Positions 45,091-55,900 of a DNA stretch of 64,000 bases are shown here, piece by piece. The notes beneath the pieces were generated by a model. That model was not told the DNA's origin, searched no databases, and saw only the letters and a list, made by a program, of their open reading frames with translations. This DNA comes from Marisa cornuarietis (Eukaryota > Mollusca > Gastropoda > Architaenioglossa > Ampullariidae). The stretch lies in the NCBI GenBank assembly GCA_004794655.1, contig SMMW01000056.1:806001-870000 (forward strand), given 5' to 3'. Position 1 is the first letter of the stretch; the number at the start of each line of letters is the position of its first letter. The position numbers and the translations under genes were made by a program.

Positions 45091-45455
45091 AATCACACTT
45101 CAATTTGAACTACCAACACAAATGGCATATCTTCAACACATACAACTTTACGTCTCCGCGAGACGGACCTCCTCTCGCCAGCGCGGATTTTTCTCACGCA
45201 GAGGCCAAGATGTTTCTCCTCCGCATGGCGTGTCTCCAGTCCCCCTTTGAAGTTGACCGTTTCAGGGAAACTGGCAGACACTAAACATTTCCCACGACCG
45301 TCTTGCTTCATGTCGGCAGGCCGCGTGTCACTTGTCAAGATTTATGACCACCCGTCTTGGCCATCCTTTCAGGCTATTGGCGGTGGTAACTTGATGAGTG
45401 GACTGCCGGTGGTTCCCACGACTCAGACTTCATTAATCAAAGTTGAAAATGTTTT

Positions 45456-45818
45456 CTACACTTTTCCAGCTAAATGCTTCAACACGTTTGTCCCAGTAAT
45501 GATGGGTACTTTGGAGGAATACTCTGTGTCCTTACCCACTAATGTTACCATGTGTACTGCCTCATTGCTTCCCACTACGGTCGCTGGCAGACAACAACTA
45601 ATGTGGATGGCACCAATGTAAGGTACCACCTGATCGCCCGCTTCCCTTACTGACAACTTTAACCTTATGATATCCTCTAAATTCAATAGGAAAATGTGAG
45701 AGAGGTTATCTCTGTAAAACTGTTCTGCTATGGTGGTAATCTGCAACCCACTATCTAATATGGCGCGTGTAAAAAAAACCCCACAAACTTCAGTGTGTAG
45801 GTGACAAATTTTCTTCAA
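45456..45818 (-). pseudogene. Retropepsin-like fragment of an LTR retroelement
   Basis: The minus-strand frame contains ILDSGLQITTIAEQFYRD, with a D-S-G catalytic triad at the start. VVPYIGAIHIS and KVPIITGTNVLKH follow, which is the flap-to-ILGxD progression of retroviral-type aspartic proteases found in Gypsy-like retrotransposons. Adjacent minus-strand sequence (45093-45338) may be its continuation after stops. No reverse transcriptase, integrase or LTRs were seen around it, so it is an isolated fragment. Confidence 0.6.
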
Positions 45819-46058
45819 ATTAATAGGTGATTAGACTTTCTCAGCTGAAAGTGATCGAGGTCTCTTATCTTTACTATTTGATCTGCCGAATGCTTCGCCT
45901 AAAATTTCTGGCATAACTGACAGGCTGAGCAAAATTTGATGCTTTTGGGAAGTCTTGGCTCCACCAAGACTGTTCTGGAACAATTTGAAGGACAAACAAT
46001 GTTTTAAGAATCCAAACAAGGTCACAGTAGTCAGACCCTGTCACAAATAGCTGTGTTC

Positions 46059-46493
46059 TTAATAATAATAGCTGTGATCATGATGCATGGTCACTTTGTC
46101 ACTATCTTTTATAAGGACCAGACCAAAGTTTTGGTCAGCAACCATCTCCTTAACCTCATGAAAGCGGTGTGTATACGGGCATTTAATTTCGAGGCAACCT
46201 TTACTGCTACAGCACTCGCATTCTATCATACCATCTGGTGATACTGCCAGGAAGGGGTTGGCTGGACTAACATGCAGACCGCTTTTCCTGCAGGTGAACC
46301 CAGCATGTTTTTGGGACATTTGCAAAGCGCAAGTTTGATTGTCACGTCCCCACTGAAGAGATGGGGCTTTTACACTTGCATTCCTCTTAGGGTAACAGAT
46401 CTGGTTAAGCACAGTCTTTGATGGGTGATTAGGATTGGTGTGGCATATTTGATGCAGTGACGCAGCCAGCTCTCCCAGAAAGCCAACCTTCAC
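46059..46493 (-). pseudogene. YqaJ-like PD-(D/E)xK nuclease fragment
   Basis: Minus-strand frame with GLHVSPANPFLAVSPDGMIE and GCLEIKCPYTHR. SPDG and the LEIKCP ExK motif are the metal-binding core of YqaJ/lambda-exonuclease-like nucleases. In many invertebrates this domain sits C-terminal to a SWIM zinc finger in mobile-element-derived proteins. The SWIM half lies just upstream on the same strand (47057-47422). The intervening 46591-46959 frame (PSVLKVTPQYAEKFK, LPGSMMLLHDPSYEEMT) looks like part of the same protein. Confidence 0.7.
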
Positions 46494-46590
46494 ATTTATT
46501 TTGTTCTCTAGTTAATTCTTCAAGTTTGGCTGCCTGTTTACCTGTAATGCTTGGAATTTGGATGTTTTTAGAATGTTTCTGAAGCTCTAA

Positions 46591-47422
46591 TTAAGTCATT
46601 TCTTCATATGATGGATCATGTAACAGCATCATGCTGCCTGGAAGGTCAGCACTACCCTCAACATCCACAGTTTTGAATTTCTCTGCATACTGAGGGGTCA
46701 CTTTTAATACACTTGGTGCACACTCTTTTGATGCATTTAAGTTTAGAAAGTAGGCTGCGCAGTTCTTCTGGTGTGGGTGCTGGAATGAGTGGTGCAAGGG
46801 CTTTCTTTTTACGCTGTCCTGATGGAGCTGCCTCATCATCTGCAATGTATTTTTCAAGCTGATTTTTCTTGGTCTTTGCTGACCTGAAATCAATAGCCCA
46901 TGCAGGAGCAGGTTTAATTCATGCAGAATAGAAATGGTTACATTAATGTCTTTCAGCAAGTGCCCTTTGTATTACAAGCCCATTGCTAAATGTATTCATT
47001 CATTCTAGATAAACCTCCTGCTATCTGTAGAAAAACAAAGACAATCGTAAGCAAATCTAGCATAATAAAAAATAAATTGCAAATGGGAAGTCACCTGTTA
47101 TACCATGTGGCACTTTCCAATAGGCTTTCACCCCACTAGATGTGGGTTTCTCCCTTACCTGAAAAAAAGTCATGCATAGTAGCATGAGGTATTGTGAATA
47201 GTGTGGAATCCAGTCTAAATTTTCGAGAAAAAAAAATGCATTTCTGATTGACAAAATATATGCGGTAATTATTTTGACACAAAAAATACCTGTGTTAATG
47301 AATCCAAGGCAAAAGCAAGGGTTTCCATATGCCAGCAGGATTCTCCAATACCTGCCTTCTGCTATGCAAGTGCAATGCCCTGTCACTATGTTATCATTGT
47401 GCACAATAAGCCAAGGCTGCAA
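46591..47422 (-). pseudogene. SWIM zinc-finger part of the YqaJ protein
   Basis: The frame at 47057-47422 starts QPWLIVHNDNIVTGHCTCIA, the C-x-C half of a SWIM finger. The expected C-x-H partner is not visible in frame. The linker frame at 46591-46959 leads to the YqaJ domain. Stops and lost frames separate the pieces, so the gene is dead or its exons are separated by introns that I cannot resolve. Confidence 0.6.
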
Positions 47423-47712
47423 TGGCTTTTTATTGAAGAGTCGTGAATGAAGGACCTGGGGGAAAAAAGGCCTAAGCTAATAATAGCCGGTCCGTAGTAC
47501 TACTATGAATGGCTATTAATTCCGCCAATTCACTCGCCTTTGCTGTGGTCACAGCCATCGGGTGTGTATGCAGCGACATCTCCAGACACAAAGGTTTTTT
47601 AAGCTGCAAGGCTTTTGTGTGCAATAAACTCTTGCATGGTATATGCATAATAGGGATCAGAAACAATTCCCTGCCCATAGGTCTATAAAGAAAAGGTTTC
47701 CCTCTAGTTCAT

Positions 47713-48852
47713 TCATGGTCGGTGGCATGCGATAACCATAGATTTGTCTGCAAATTCAGCAGTCTGGCCTAAGGGGGTGGGACTGATGCCACATACTCTG
47801 CTTGGTGTAATTTGGCCTTGGCATATGTTGGATACTGGTGTCATAGAAATGCCACTTCTTTCATTAGTTAAAATTGGTTTGGCAACTTGGACACCTTTCT
47901 TTCCACATGGTCTTGAGATCTTCCACCAAAGTTCACCATCAGCATTGGTTGCTTGCTGGTGGCTTGCATTTTTATTGAAATGCATAGCTGCCAAGAGAAG
48001 CCTGTAGATGGTAAAATATGCAATAATTTGAAGTATTCATTAATTTTTCTTGGCAGAAATGTAGGTGAATGGTGTGATAGTTTCATTACCTTCAAAATCA
48101 GTAACGAGTGCTCTAGTGTTGGTTTCTGTAACGTGCTTTTTTTACATGGTGGGGTTGTTAGCCCTACCACAACCTAATTTACCTCTATGTGGGGTGTCCA
48201 CCTTAGTCGCCTCTTACGACATGCCTGGCTGGACAGCAGGGACCCTATTCTTACAATGCTCACTAGTCAAGCATACCCCGGGGTCCCACGGGGGAATGGT
48301 GTGATAGGCTACTGATAAAATATAAACAAAAGATAAAAATACTTTGCTTGCATAACTGAGTATCTTAAACCATACAGCTTTTGTGCGATATGACACACAA
48401 CAGCGTGATATGATTCAAGGGTTGCTGTCTGTGCATCAGGAGAAAGCATCCCAATGTCTCGTAGAAGACACTTGTTCTTGATAATTCCTTCTAGAATTCT
48501 GTGCTGAGAAATACTTGTAAAACATAATTTAATACAAGAGTCAGCTGAACTCAGTCTTACATCACAATATTCCTTATTTTTTAAGACCACAAATGGTTTG
48601 ATAATATAATAACAATAGCTTTGTAAACATGCTCAAAACAAAGATTTTTTACAATTACAGTTTTTGCACATTATGCACACCTTTTGTAATTGAAAATCTA
48701 GGATTGTGGACCATGCTGGAGCCATGCCCTTCATAAATGTCAGCTACATGATTCAGCATTGAAAGCCTTTTGTCTGCAACAATCTGAGGCCTGCTGGGCC
48801 CTTCATGTGTTGATGTAGAGCACCAGTAGAGATGTTTGGATATACTTTTCAA
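47713..48852 (-). pseudogene. DDE transposase-like remnant (Kolobok-like?)
   Basis: Read on the minus strand, three fragments lie in family order. KSISKHLYWCSTSTHEG and MLNHVADIYEGHG are at 48655-48852. LLRDIGMLSPDAQTATLESY and HIAQKLYGLRYSVMQA are at 48309-48490. LAAMHFNKNASHQQATNADG-type sequence is at 47868-47994. I know this as the C-terminal half of a large transposase family of aquatic invertebrates that I associate with Kolobok/THAP-type elements; the superfamily name is uncertain. The catalytic N-terminal half is absent and an unrelated repeat sits at about 48125-48300. Confidence 0.55.
48125..48300. repeat. Dispersed repeat fragment inside the transposase remnant
   Basis: Contains CCTTAGTCGCCTCTTACGAC and CCCCGGGGTCCCACGGGG. 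I recognise this from many animal genomes as a dispersed repeat segment, though I cannot name the family. It separates two transposase fragments. Confidence 0.45.
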
Positions 48853-48956
48853 TCAAACTGCCAGACATGCATTTCGTTTAGACTTTCCTTCTGCTTCAAT
48901 TTTTCCTTTATACCTGATGTACAAATCATTTAAATAACAGGCATTTACTTATGTGT

Positions 48957-49355
48957 CTAATCAGCATCATTTAAATGAATGGAAAAAAAACTTTCACAAT
49001 TCTGAATAATCTGTGTACAATGAATCATACACAATGACTTCTGCAACAGAGCAACGAAGGTGACTGTGACCCAGTGCCTACCAACATACAAAACTTGGAC
49101 AAATCTCACCAAAGGTGTACCGACACGTTGGTACTCCAGTGATTCAAAGACACCCAGTCGCTGTAAACCACCAACAGGTGGAAACTGCTCCCTCAGAATG
49201 GCAGAGAAGTGATCGATGTGAAGATCACACAGCTCTGTCTTTGCAGTCAAGATGGCCTGCATTTCCTGAATGCTGTGGTTCTGTCTCCCATCAGGGATAA
49301 CTGGCAAAGGCTTGGCATGTCTTCGCCTGGGTCCAGATTCATGTGCAAAGTACAC
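48957..49355 (-). pseudogene. Ulp1-like (C48) protease fragment, copy A
   Basis: Minus-strand frame with HIDHFSAILREQFPPVGGLQ and RFVQVLYVGRHWVTVT. The RHWVTVT segment matches the histidine-bearing strand of Ulp1/C48 cysteine proteases. The catalytic Asp/Cys region is not preserved downstream. Ulp1-like domains accompany integrases in Ginger-type DNA transposons (established knowledge as I recall it), which fits the integrase immediately upstream. Confidence 0.55.
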
Positions 49356-49463
49356 GTTATCATCATTATCTAAACTTGCAGCCTTGCGCTTCGTTGGAAA
49401 ACCTTAAACAAAATCATCGTGATCATTTGAAAATCATCACAAAGTAATTTGTTTATTTTTTGT

Positions 49464-50095
49464 TCATCGTGCTTCTACTGGGTTTGATGCACCACCTTTC
49501 CAAGCATTTTTCTTCAGAACGAGATCACCTGGCTGCATTATGAATGTCTTTACACCTTTTGATGCGTGCTTGGCAAACTGTTCTTTTTGTTTATTGTGTG
49601 CACTGTCCTGGTTTCCTTTGGCGACTTCGTAGGTAACCATGTTGCGCTTGTCTCTCTCCTGTACATATTTTTCTCGATCCTGCTTGGGTCTATCCTTGAC
49701 CTCAGGTATATCATCTTCGGTGTTAGCTTTCATCTGCAACAGTCAGAAATGAGCATTATAAAACGCAGTATCCTGTAACTATAATCAGATCTCAAAACTC
49801 CATGTTTATCAGAGTACATTATGAAGGAAAACTGCACCTGGTATGGCATTCTTGGTTCACAACCAAACATCATTAAATATGGCGAGAATTTGGTGGATGC
49901 CTGACGCTGGATTCGCAGTGAAAAAACTACAGACTCCAGAAATTCGTCCCCGTCAGTCTGGTGTTCTTCTTTTAGCTTGCTTAATCTTGTTTGAACAGTG
50001 CTGTTCATACGTTCCACTAATCCATTCGTTTGCCGATGATATGCAGAAGATATGGAATGTCTAGCATTTAATTCCTTATACACCAAATCATTCAT
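49464..50095 (-). pseudogene. Integrase (rve) fragment, copy A
   Basis: 50095-49730 encodes HSISSAYHRQTNGLVERMNS (the Q-T-N-G-x-x-E-R-x-N block with the DDE glutamate) and STKFSPYLMMFGCEPRMP. 49739-49464 encodes the C-terminal part with FIMQPGDLVLKKNAWK. The N-terminal zinc finger and first two Asp are missing. Resembles integrases of Ginger and KRBA2-like proteins more than canonical Gypsy, but this is judged by eye. Confidence 0.7.
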
Positions 50096-50099
50096 CTGG

Positions 50100-50951
50100 G
50101 AAACACAAAGAAAAGAAAGTAAAATGACAACACTTCATAAGTGTACTACTCCTGAAACTTTTTGCACAACAAAAATCTTATAATGTCTTCCTTTCTCTGG
50201 GGAGAAAAACATAACAGAATCAAGAAATCAGGGATGCCATACTGTTGCATTGTGCACCCGCCCTTGATGGCTCAGCACCTGTGCAGCTAATTTAACATTC
50301 ATCACAGAGTATGGGGTCAAACTGATAGGGTCAGCAGTCAGGCTTGTCCTTGTAAGATGGAGTGTTTGATCCACATTATACAATTCTATAATATGCTGCC
50401 ATAGGATGTGCTGCTAATCCTTCCACAGAAATCTCGTGTTTGACCCCCAACTGCTTAGGATATTATTTCTGATGGTCTTTGCGAGATGGGATGGGTCAGA
50501 GATTTTGAAAAATTTCTTTCTAGGTGAAAGATATTCTTAATTTAATAGCAGAGTTCTTTACCTTTTTCATGCATCTTGTACAAGCTCTGGTTGGCTGGAG
50601 CCTTTTCACTGGTGCTGGCAATAACTTTTAAATTGCCTGGCAGAACAAGGGGTACAGCTGGTCAGCAGAGGCAGTTCTGGTGCCGAAGTATCCAAGACTC
50701 ATTTTTAATGAGGAATTTATCCCAACCACATAAAAGGACAGGACATGAGTCACTAGGGAGTTTGTATTATAAAAGTTCCATTTATCTTTCTTGACAAACC
50801 CAATAAACTCCCCTGATCTTGTATCAAGCACAAGGTCACTTTTTACTGTCATTTTATTATGCAGTAGCACTATATATCTCTGATTTTCTGAGAGTGTTGT
50901 GTAACCAATACCACTTTGATGGCTACGTATGGGGTGGGTTAGCTGCTCCAC
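50100..50951 (-). pseudogene. P-element/THAP9-like transposase fragment, copy A
   Basis: Minus-strand frame 50951-50628 reads GIGYTTLSENQRYIVLLHNK, MTVKSDLVLDTRSGEFIGF and THVLSFYVVGINSSLKMSLG then YFGTRTASADQLYPLF. This matches the core of P-like transposases. Downstream short frames keep a KTIRNN-like region and a LTPYSVMNVKLAAQVLS-like region. The expected D-E-M catalytic start reads N-K-M here. Dead. Confidence 0.65.
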
Positions 50952-51018
50952 AAGAACACACGAGATGGAATTGGCTGTGCACAGTAGATTTTATTCGTTC
51001 ACTCGGCGGCTGGCCTGT

Positions 51019-51610
51019 TTACAAAAGACATAACACTTTGATGCATTTTTTGGTCAGTCAGGAGGTCCCCAAGACAGCCAAAGCCAGTGCGAAAAAGGGG
51101 ACCCATCTTTGTACACTATTGTGCACATTGACTCTACACCAGCTGCCTTGGCTTCCTCCTGATTTTGTCGAAGCACATTGATCTGCAACATAACAAGCAC
51201 CATTATAAGAATCCCAACATCAAAATTATTTGAGTTCTTTAATATCAAGCCCAGTTTTACTTATTATTAAATCTTAGTTGAAGTTAACAGTTAAGTTTTT
51301 CTTCAGTCCATGTTTAAATATAACAATGCTTAGCAGCCTTTACAAGCATTCATATACAGCATTCAAACTTAAACATATCTGCATCTCTTACATGTGATTA
51401 ACAGACATCCAATTTGCACCAACCGCTAGTCATATTGCTCATTCAAATCTATTTATAGTTGCATAAAAAAAATTAAACGTAAAGTGTCTACATGCTGACG
51501 CATAAACATAGCAGAATGCTAGACACATAAATGTGGTTGAAGTTTTGTTGTTATTCACATTATGTAACCTTTTTATCTCAAGATATTTGGTAACTTACCA
51601 TGGCTTAACT
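51019..51610. other. Spacer between duplicated blocks
   Basis: AT-rich. At 51054-51130 a minus-strand segment with TIVYKDGS resembles the segment near 54900-54970 next to the MULE-like remnant, so a common source is likely. Confidence 0.5.
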
Positions 51611-51691
51611 TCTTGATAATTCCTTCTAGAATTCAATGCTGAGAAATACCTGTAAAACATAATTTAATGCAAGAGTCATCTGAACTCCGTC

Positions 51692-52018
51692 TTACATCAC
51701 AATATTCCTTATTTTTTTAAGACCACAAATGGCCCAGTGCCTACCAACATACAAAACTTGGACAAATCTCACCAAAGGTGTACCGACACGTTGGTACTCC
51801 AGTGATTCAAAGACACCCAGTCGCTGTAAACCACCAACAGGTGGAAACTGCTCCCTCAGAATGGCAGAGAAGTGATCGATGTGAAGATCACACAGCTCTG
51901 TCGTTGCAGTCAAGATGGCCTGCATTTCCTGAATGCTGTGGTTCTGTCTCCCATCAGGGATAACTGGCAAAGGCTTGGCATGTCTTCGCCTGGGTCCAGA
52001 TTCGTGTGCGAAGTACAC
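51692..52018 (-). pseudogene. Ulp1-like (C48) protease fragment, copy B
   Basis: Same as 48957-49355 up to GRHWAI, where copy B diverges: the deletion joins it to the KKIRNIVM sequence. One residue differs (AKTEL in A, ATTEL in B). Confidence 0.55.
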
Positions 52019-52032
52019 GTTATCATCATTAT

Positions 52033-53097
52033 CTAAACTTGCAGCCTTACGCTTCGTTGGAAAACAAACAAATTCATCGTGATCATTTGAAAATCATAAC
52101 AAAGTAATTTGATTATTTTCTCTTTGTTCCTTATTACACTGGCTGCCTCGCCAAGCAAACTTAAAGCTGATACAACTGCCTTTTGCTTGTCAGCATTGCC
52201 AGCTGCTCCTTGTGGCTCTTGGTGGATCTTGAGGCTCCTTTCACCTGAAACAAGAACTACATTATCATTAGAATAGTTAACAGATTGCTGCACATTATTG
52301 TTCGGGACATTAATATTTTCCCTAAACGGTTTTATATGTTCATAGGCCACCATCGCTGTCAGCTGACGTCCATCCTTTCCTTGTAAAGCCAATGCCACAC
52401 GTTGTTTGTCATCTAAACTTAATGCTTTGTATGGGATGCTAATTTTGTGTGCAAAGAAAAAGCCAGTACCATCAAGTTTAAAAAAAAACTAAAAACAAAT
52501 CTCTGTACCTGTATGGTCCACTCCAGTCCGGGTCTGAAGCAGCAACTTTTCTTCCTACTTTCCGTGCATTTTTCTTCAGAACGAGATCACCTGGCTGCAT
52601 TATGAATGTCTTTACACCTTTTGGTGCACGCTTGGCAAACTGTTCTTTTTGTTTGTTGTGTGCTCTGTCCTGGTTTCCTTTGGCGACTTCATAGGTAACC
52701 ATGAGGCGCTTGTCTCTCTCCTGTACATATTTTTCTCGATCCTGCTTGGGTATATCCTTGACCTCAGGTATAACATTTTCGGTGTTAGCTTTCATCTGCA
52801 ACAGTCAGAAATGAGCATTATGAAGGAAAACTGCACCTGGTATGGCATTCTTGGTTCATGACCAAACATCATAAAATATGGCGAGAATTTGGTGGATGCC
52901 TGACGCTGGGTTTGCAATGAAAAAACAACAGACTCAAACAACAATTCATCCCCGTCAGTCTTGTGTTCCTCTTTTAGCTTGCTTAATCTTGTTCGAACAG
53001 TGCTGTTCATACGTTCCACTAATCCATTCGTTTGCGGATGATATGCAGAAGATATGGAATGTCTAGCATTGAGTTCCTTATACAGCAAATCATTCAT
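52033..53097 (-). pseudogene. Integrase with C-terminal tail, copy B (more complete)
   Basis: 53097-52792 gives the HSISSAYHPQTNGLVERMNS block and STKFSPYFMMFGHEPRMP. 52801-52478 gives the linker (FIMQPGDLVLKKNARK, then DPDWSGPYRY). 52398-52033 gives an extra tail (LQGKDGRQLTAMVAYEHIKP) deleted from copy A. The order integrase, SH3-like tail, Ulp1-like is therefore the original organisation. The first two catalytic Asp and the zinc finger are not present. Confidence 0.7.
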
Positions 53098-53099
53098 CT

Positions 53100-54009
53100 G
53101 GGAAACACAAAGAAAAGAAAGTAAAATGACAACACTTCATAAGTGTACTACTCCTGAAACTTTTTGCACAACAAAAATCTTATAATGTCTTCCTTTCTCT
53201 GGGGAGAAAAACATAACAGAATCAAGAAATCAGGGATGCCATACTGTTGCATTGTGCACCTGCCCTTGATGGCTCAGCACCTGTGCAGCTAATTTAACAT
53301 TCATCACAGAGTATGGGGTCAAACTGATAGGTTCAGCAGTCAGGCTTGTCCTTGTAAGATGGAGTGTTTGATCCATATTATACAATTCTGTAATATGCTG
53401 CCATATGATGTGCTGCTAATCCTTCCACATAAATCTCGTGTTTGACCCCCAACTGCTAAGGATATTATTTCTGATGGTCTTTGCGAGATGGGATGGGTCA
53501 GAGATTTTAAAAAATTTCTTTCTAGGTGAAAGATATTCTTAATTTAATAGCAGAGTTCTTTACCTTTTTCATGCATCTTGTACAAGCTCTGGTTGGCTGG
53601 AGCCTTTTCACTGGTGCTGGCAATAACTTTTAAAATTGCATGCCTCCAGGCAAACAGCTGCCTCCCAGAACAAGGGGTACAGCTGGTCAGCAGAGGCAGA
53701 TTTGGTGCCGAAGTATCCAAGACTCATTTTTAATGAGGAATTTATCCCAACCACATGAAAGGACAGGACATGAGTCACTAGAGAGTTTGTATTATAAAAG
53801 TTCCATTTATCTTTCTTGACAAACCCAATAAACTCCCCTGATCTTGTATCAAGCACAAGGTCACTTTTTACTGTCATTTCATTATGCAGTAGCACTATAT
53901 ATCTCTGATTTTCTGAGAGTGTTGTGTAACCAATACCACTTTGATGGCTACGTATGGGGTGGGTTAGCTGCTCCACAAGAACACACGAGATGGAATTGGC
54001 TGTGTACAA
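53100..54009 (-). pseudogene. P-element/THAP9-like transposase fragment, copy B
   Basis: 54009-53608 reads VEQLTHPIRSHQSGIGYTTL, YIVLLHNEMTVKSDLVLDT and YFGTKSASADQLYPLFWEAA, longer than in copy A at its C-terminal end (VCLEACNFKSYCQHQ). The motif has N where the family has catalytic D (HNEM), shared with copy A, so the loss probably predates the duplication. Further decayed pieces reach about 53200. Confidence 0.65.
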
Positions 54010-54049
54010 TAGATTATAATTATTCGTTCACTCGGCCGCTGGCCTGCTT

Positions 54050-54872
54050 CTCTCTCCTCTCACTTCTCACATTCCCATTTTTCACCCTCTCGTATGGAAA
54101 ATGGCTCAGCCCCAGTTGTGATTCTTAAAATGTAAGAGCCATGCCAATGAAATACTATTAAAACTTCCTATAAACTTTCATGTACTATGTCCCACTGAAC
54201 CTCATCATAACATTCACAAAATTTACTTTTGTTTTCTTTACAGCTAAAATGTTGCCACATACATGCCACATAATCATGCTACCTTTAAGCTGAAATTTTA
54301 GTTTGTGTGAGCAGAGAAAAGAACTGCTGTAGCAGTCCACAGGGGGAAAGAAACAGAAATACTCAAAACTACTTCCAAGTCATGACTTAACATCAAACAG
54401 GAAGTATCTAAATAAACAAAATATGCATTTGTAACAGTGTGCATCTCTGGATAATAATGAATTACACATACTTGCAATTTTTGACATATTCACAGCCACC
54501 TTCTCCCTCAATTCTTCCCTGCAAGACAAATGTTATTATAGAACTATATATATATACAATATATATAAATGTGTTCCCACATAGAACTTGAAAAACTTCA
54601 TAGTTTTTGAATAATAAGGGAAGAATAAAGGATAAAGTTTTATAATCCGAAAACAAATCAGACCAAGCGTAAAAAATAATTCCAAGCTAACACAACAAAT
54701 GGTAATCCAAGTATTGCTTTTGTGCACCATTGTCTGAGTCTCATATTGAAGGACTGAACAATCTAAAGATTCAACATCTGGCACATTTCCATAACATATA
54801 ACATAATATGAGATAATGCAAAGGACAGAAACCACCAATGTAAATCATTACCACATTCTGAAGGACCGGTGT
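54050..54872. other. AT-rich spacer
   Basis: No domain recognised; short (AT)n run near 54547-54565. Confidence 0.5.
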
Positions 54873-55115
54873 TTACAAATGCCATCTACCTGTCATACAG
54901 AATCTTATTTTTAAGGAGGTCCCCAAAGCCAGTGCAATGTAGTGCTCCGTTTTTATACACAATAGGACACAAAGGAAGTCAACAAGTTGCTGTGAGTTGA
55001 ATGCTTTGGTGCGCATCAGAACCTGGTCTTTCAATATATGCATTGCTGCCTCACAAAAGTTATTTGTGTTGTTACCACGTATGGGTAGCCCTTCCCTAAG
55101 ATGTATGGCCCACAC
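54873..55115 (-). pseudogene. MULE-like transposase fragment 1
   Basis: Minus-strand frame MWAIHLREGLPIRGNNTNNF, then CEAAMHILKDQVLMRTKAFN and QQLVDFL. The RGN-[DN]-x-NN-[YF]-x-EAAM-x-LKD block is characteristic of MULE/SWIM-type transposase-like proteins of aquatic invertebrates. It is joined by a short indel to unrelated sequence after about 54980. Confidence 0.6.
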
Positions 55116-55489
55116 TTTTCCTGTCTAACAGATTTTTCTTGATATAATCTTTGGTCCCTAAACATTTTAAAGCAAAATAACTGTTCTCGCCATGATTAAC
55201 CCCAGTTGCTGGCACAGCGTTAAACATAAACAAACAAACAGAGTCGCTGTGCGAACCATGTCAATGGCACATTCTGCTTGCCTTTTGCAAGAAACATCAT
55301 GTGACTTCGTTTTTTCATCTGTTGTAGGCAAAAATTATGAGCCTCCACTGAGTAGTAGCAAACTACTGCAGACTGGTGTTTGTATGGTGCACCATTTATT
55401 CCTAACTAATAGCCATGTTTACCAGATAACATGCCTTCCCGCTGTGCACTTGAAAAATATTGTTCTGCAAAGGTGTTATCATGTCCTTA

Positions 55490-55900
55490 ATGAGTTGGGT
55501 AAGTATTTCTTTCATAAAGTCATATCCAGGCGTCCATTGGCCATGTCTATAAGCCTTCGCTCATAATATGCTGGCAAGTTTGTCAGCAGGAAATCAAGCA
55601 ACTGTGCAAGACTGTATGCATGAACTCTTTGGAAGATCCTATCCTTTAAAATCTACATAGCTGCCTCAACATAATTGTTGATGTCATTGCCACGAACAGG
55701 CAGCTGCTGTCTGTGGCTGATGGCCCACATGTGCTCACGCTGGTACAGTCATTTGATATATTCTTTGAAACTGTTGTGCTGCAGAGTAGCAACAGAATCT
55801 TTCATTAACTCAGTGTAACAGTCACCTGCTGTTGATTGTCCCCATATACAAGGTTTCGCACAAGTTTCAGGAGGTGAGGATAATTGTCTCTTGGGACTGT
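55490..55900 (-). pseudogene. MULE-like transposase fragment 2
   Basis: The minus strand reads LYQREHMWAISHRQQLPVRG, NDINNYVEAAM, stop, ILKDRIFQRVHAYSLAQLLD, then LLTNLPAYYERRLIDMANGRLD. It covers the same motif as fragment 1 and extends further C-terminally. It has in-frame stops at the codon after AAM and at two further places, so it is too short and broken for a long open frame but unmistakably related. Confidence 0.65.

Larger units (their letters stand above)
48475..51018. repeat. Duplicated block, copy A
   Basis: Direct repeat of the block at 51611-54047. The left shared edge starts TTCTTGATAATTCC and the right shared edge ends CTGGCCTG. By eye the shared parts are nearly identical. 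Copy A keeps about 475 bases (48597-49070) missing from B, and lacks about 400 bases present in B at roughly 52115-52545. Confidence 0.9.
51611..54047. repeat. Duplicated block, copy B
   Basis: Direct repeat of 48475-51018, offset about 3.0-3.1 kb. Shared parts: 51611-51731 equals 48475-48595; 51732-52115 equals 49071-49455; 52560-54047 equals about 49500-51018. Small indels (for example 60 bases near 49760 in A) distinguish the copies. Confidence 0.9.
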
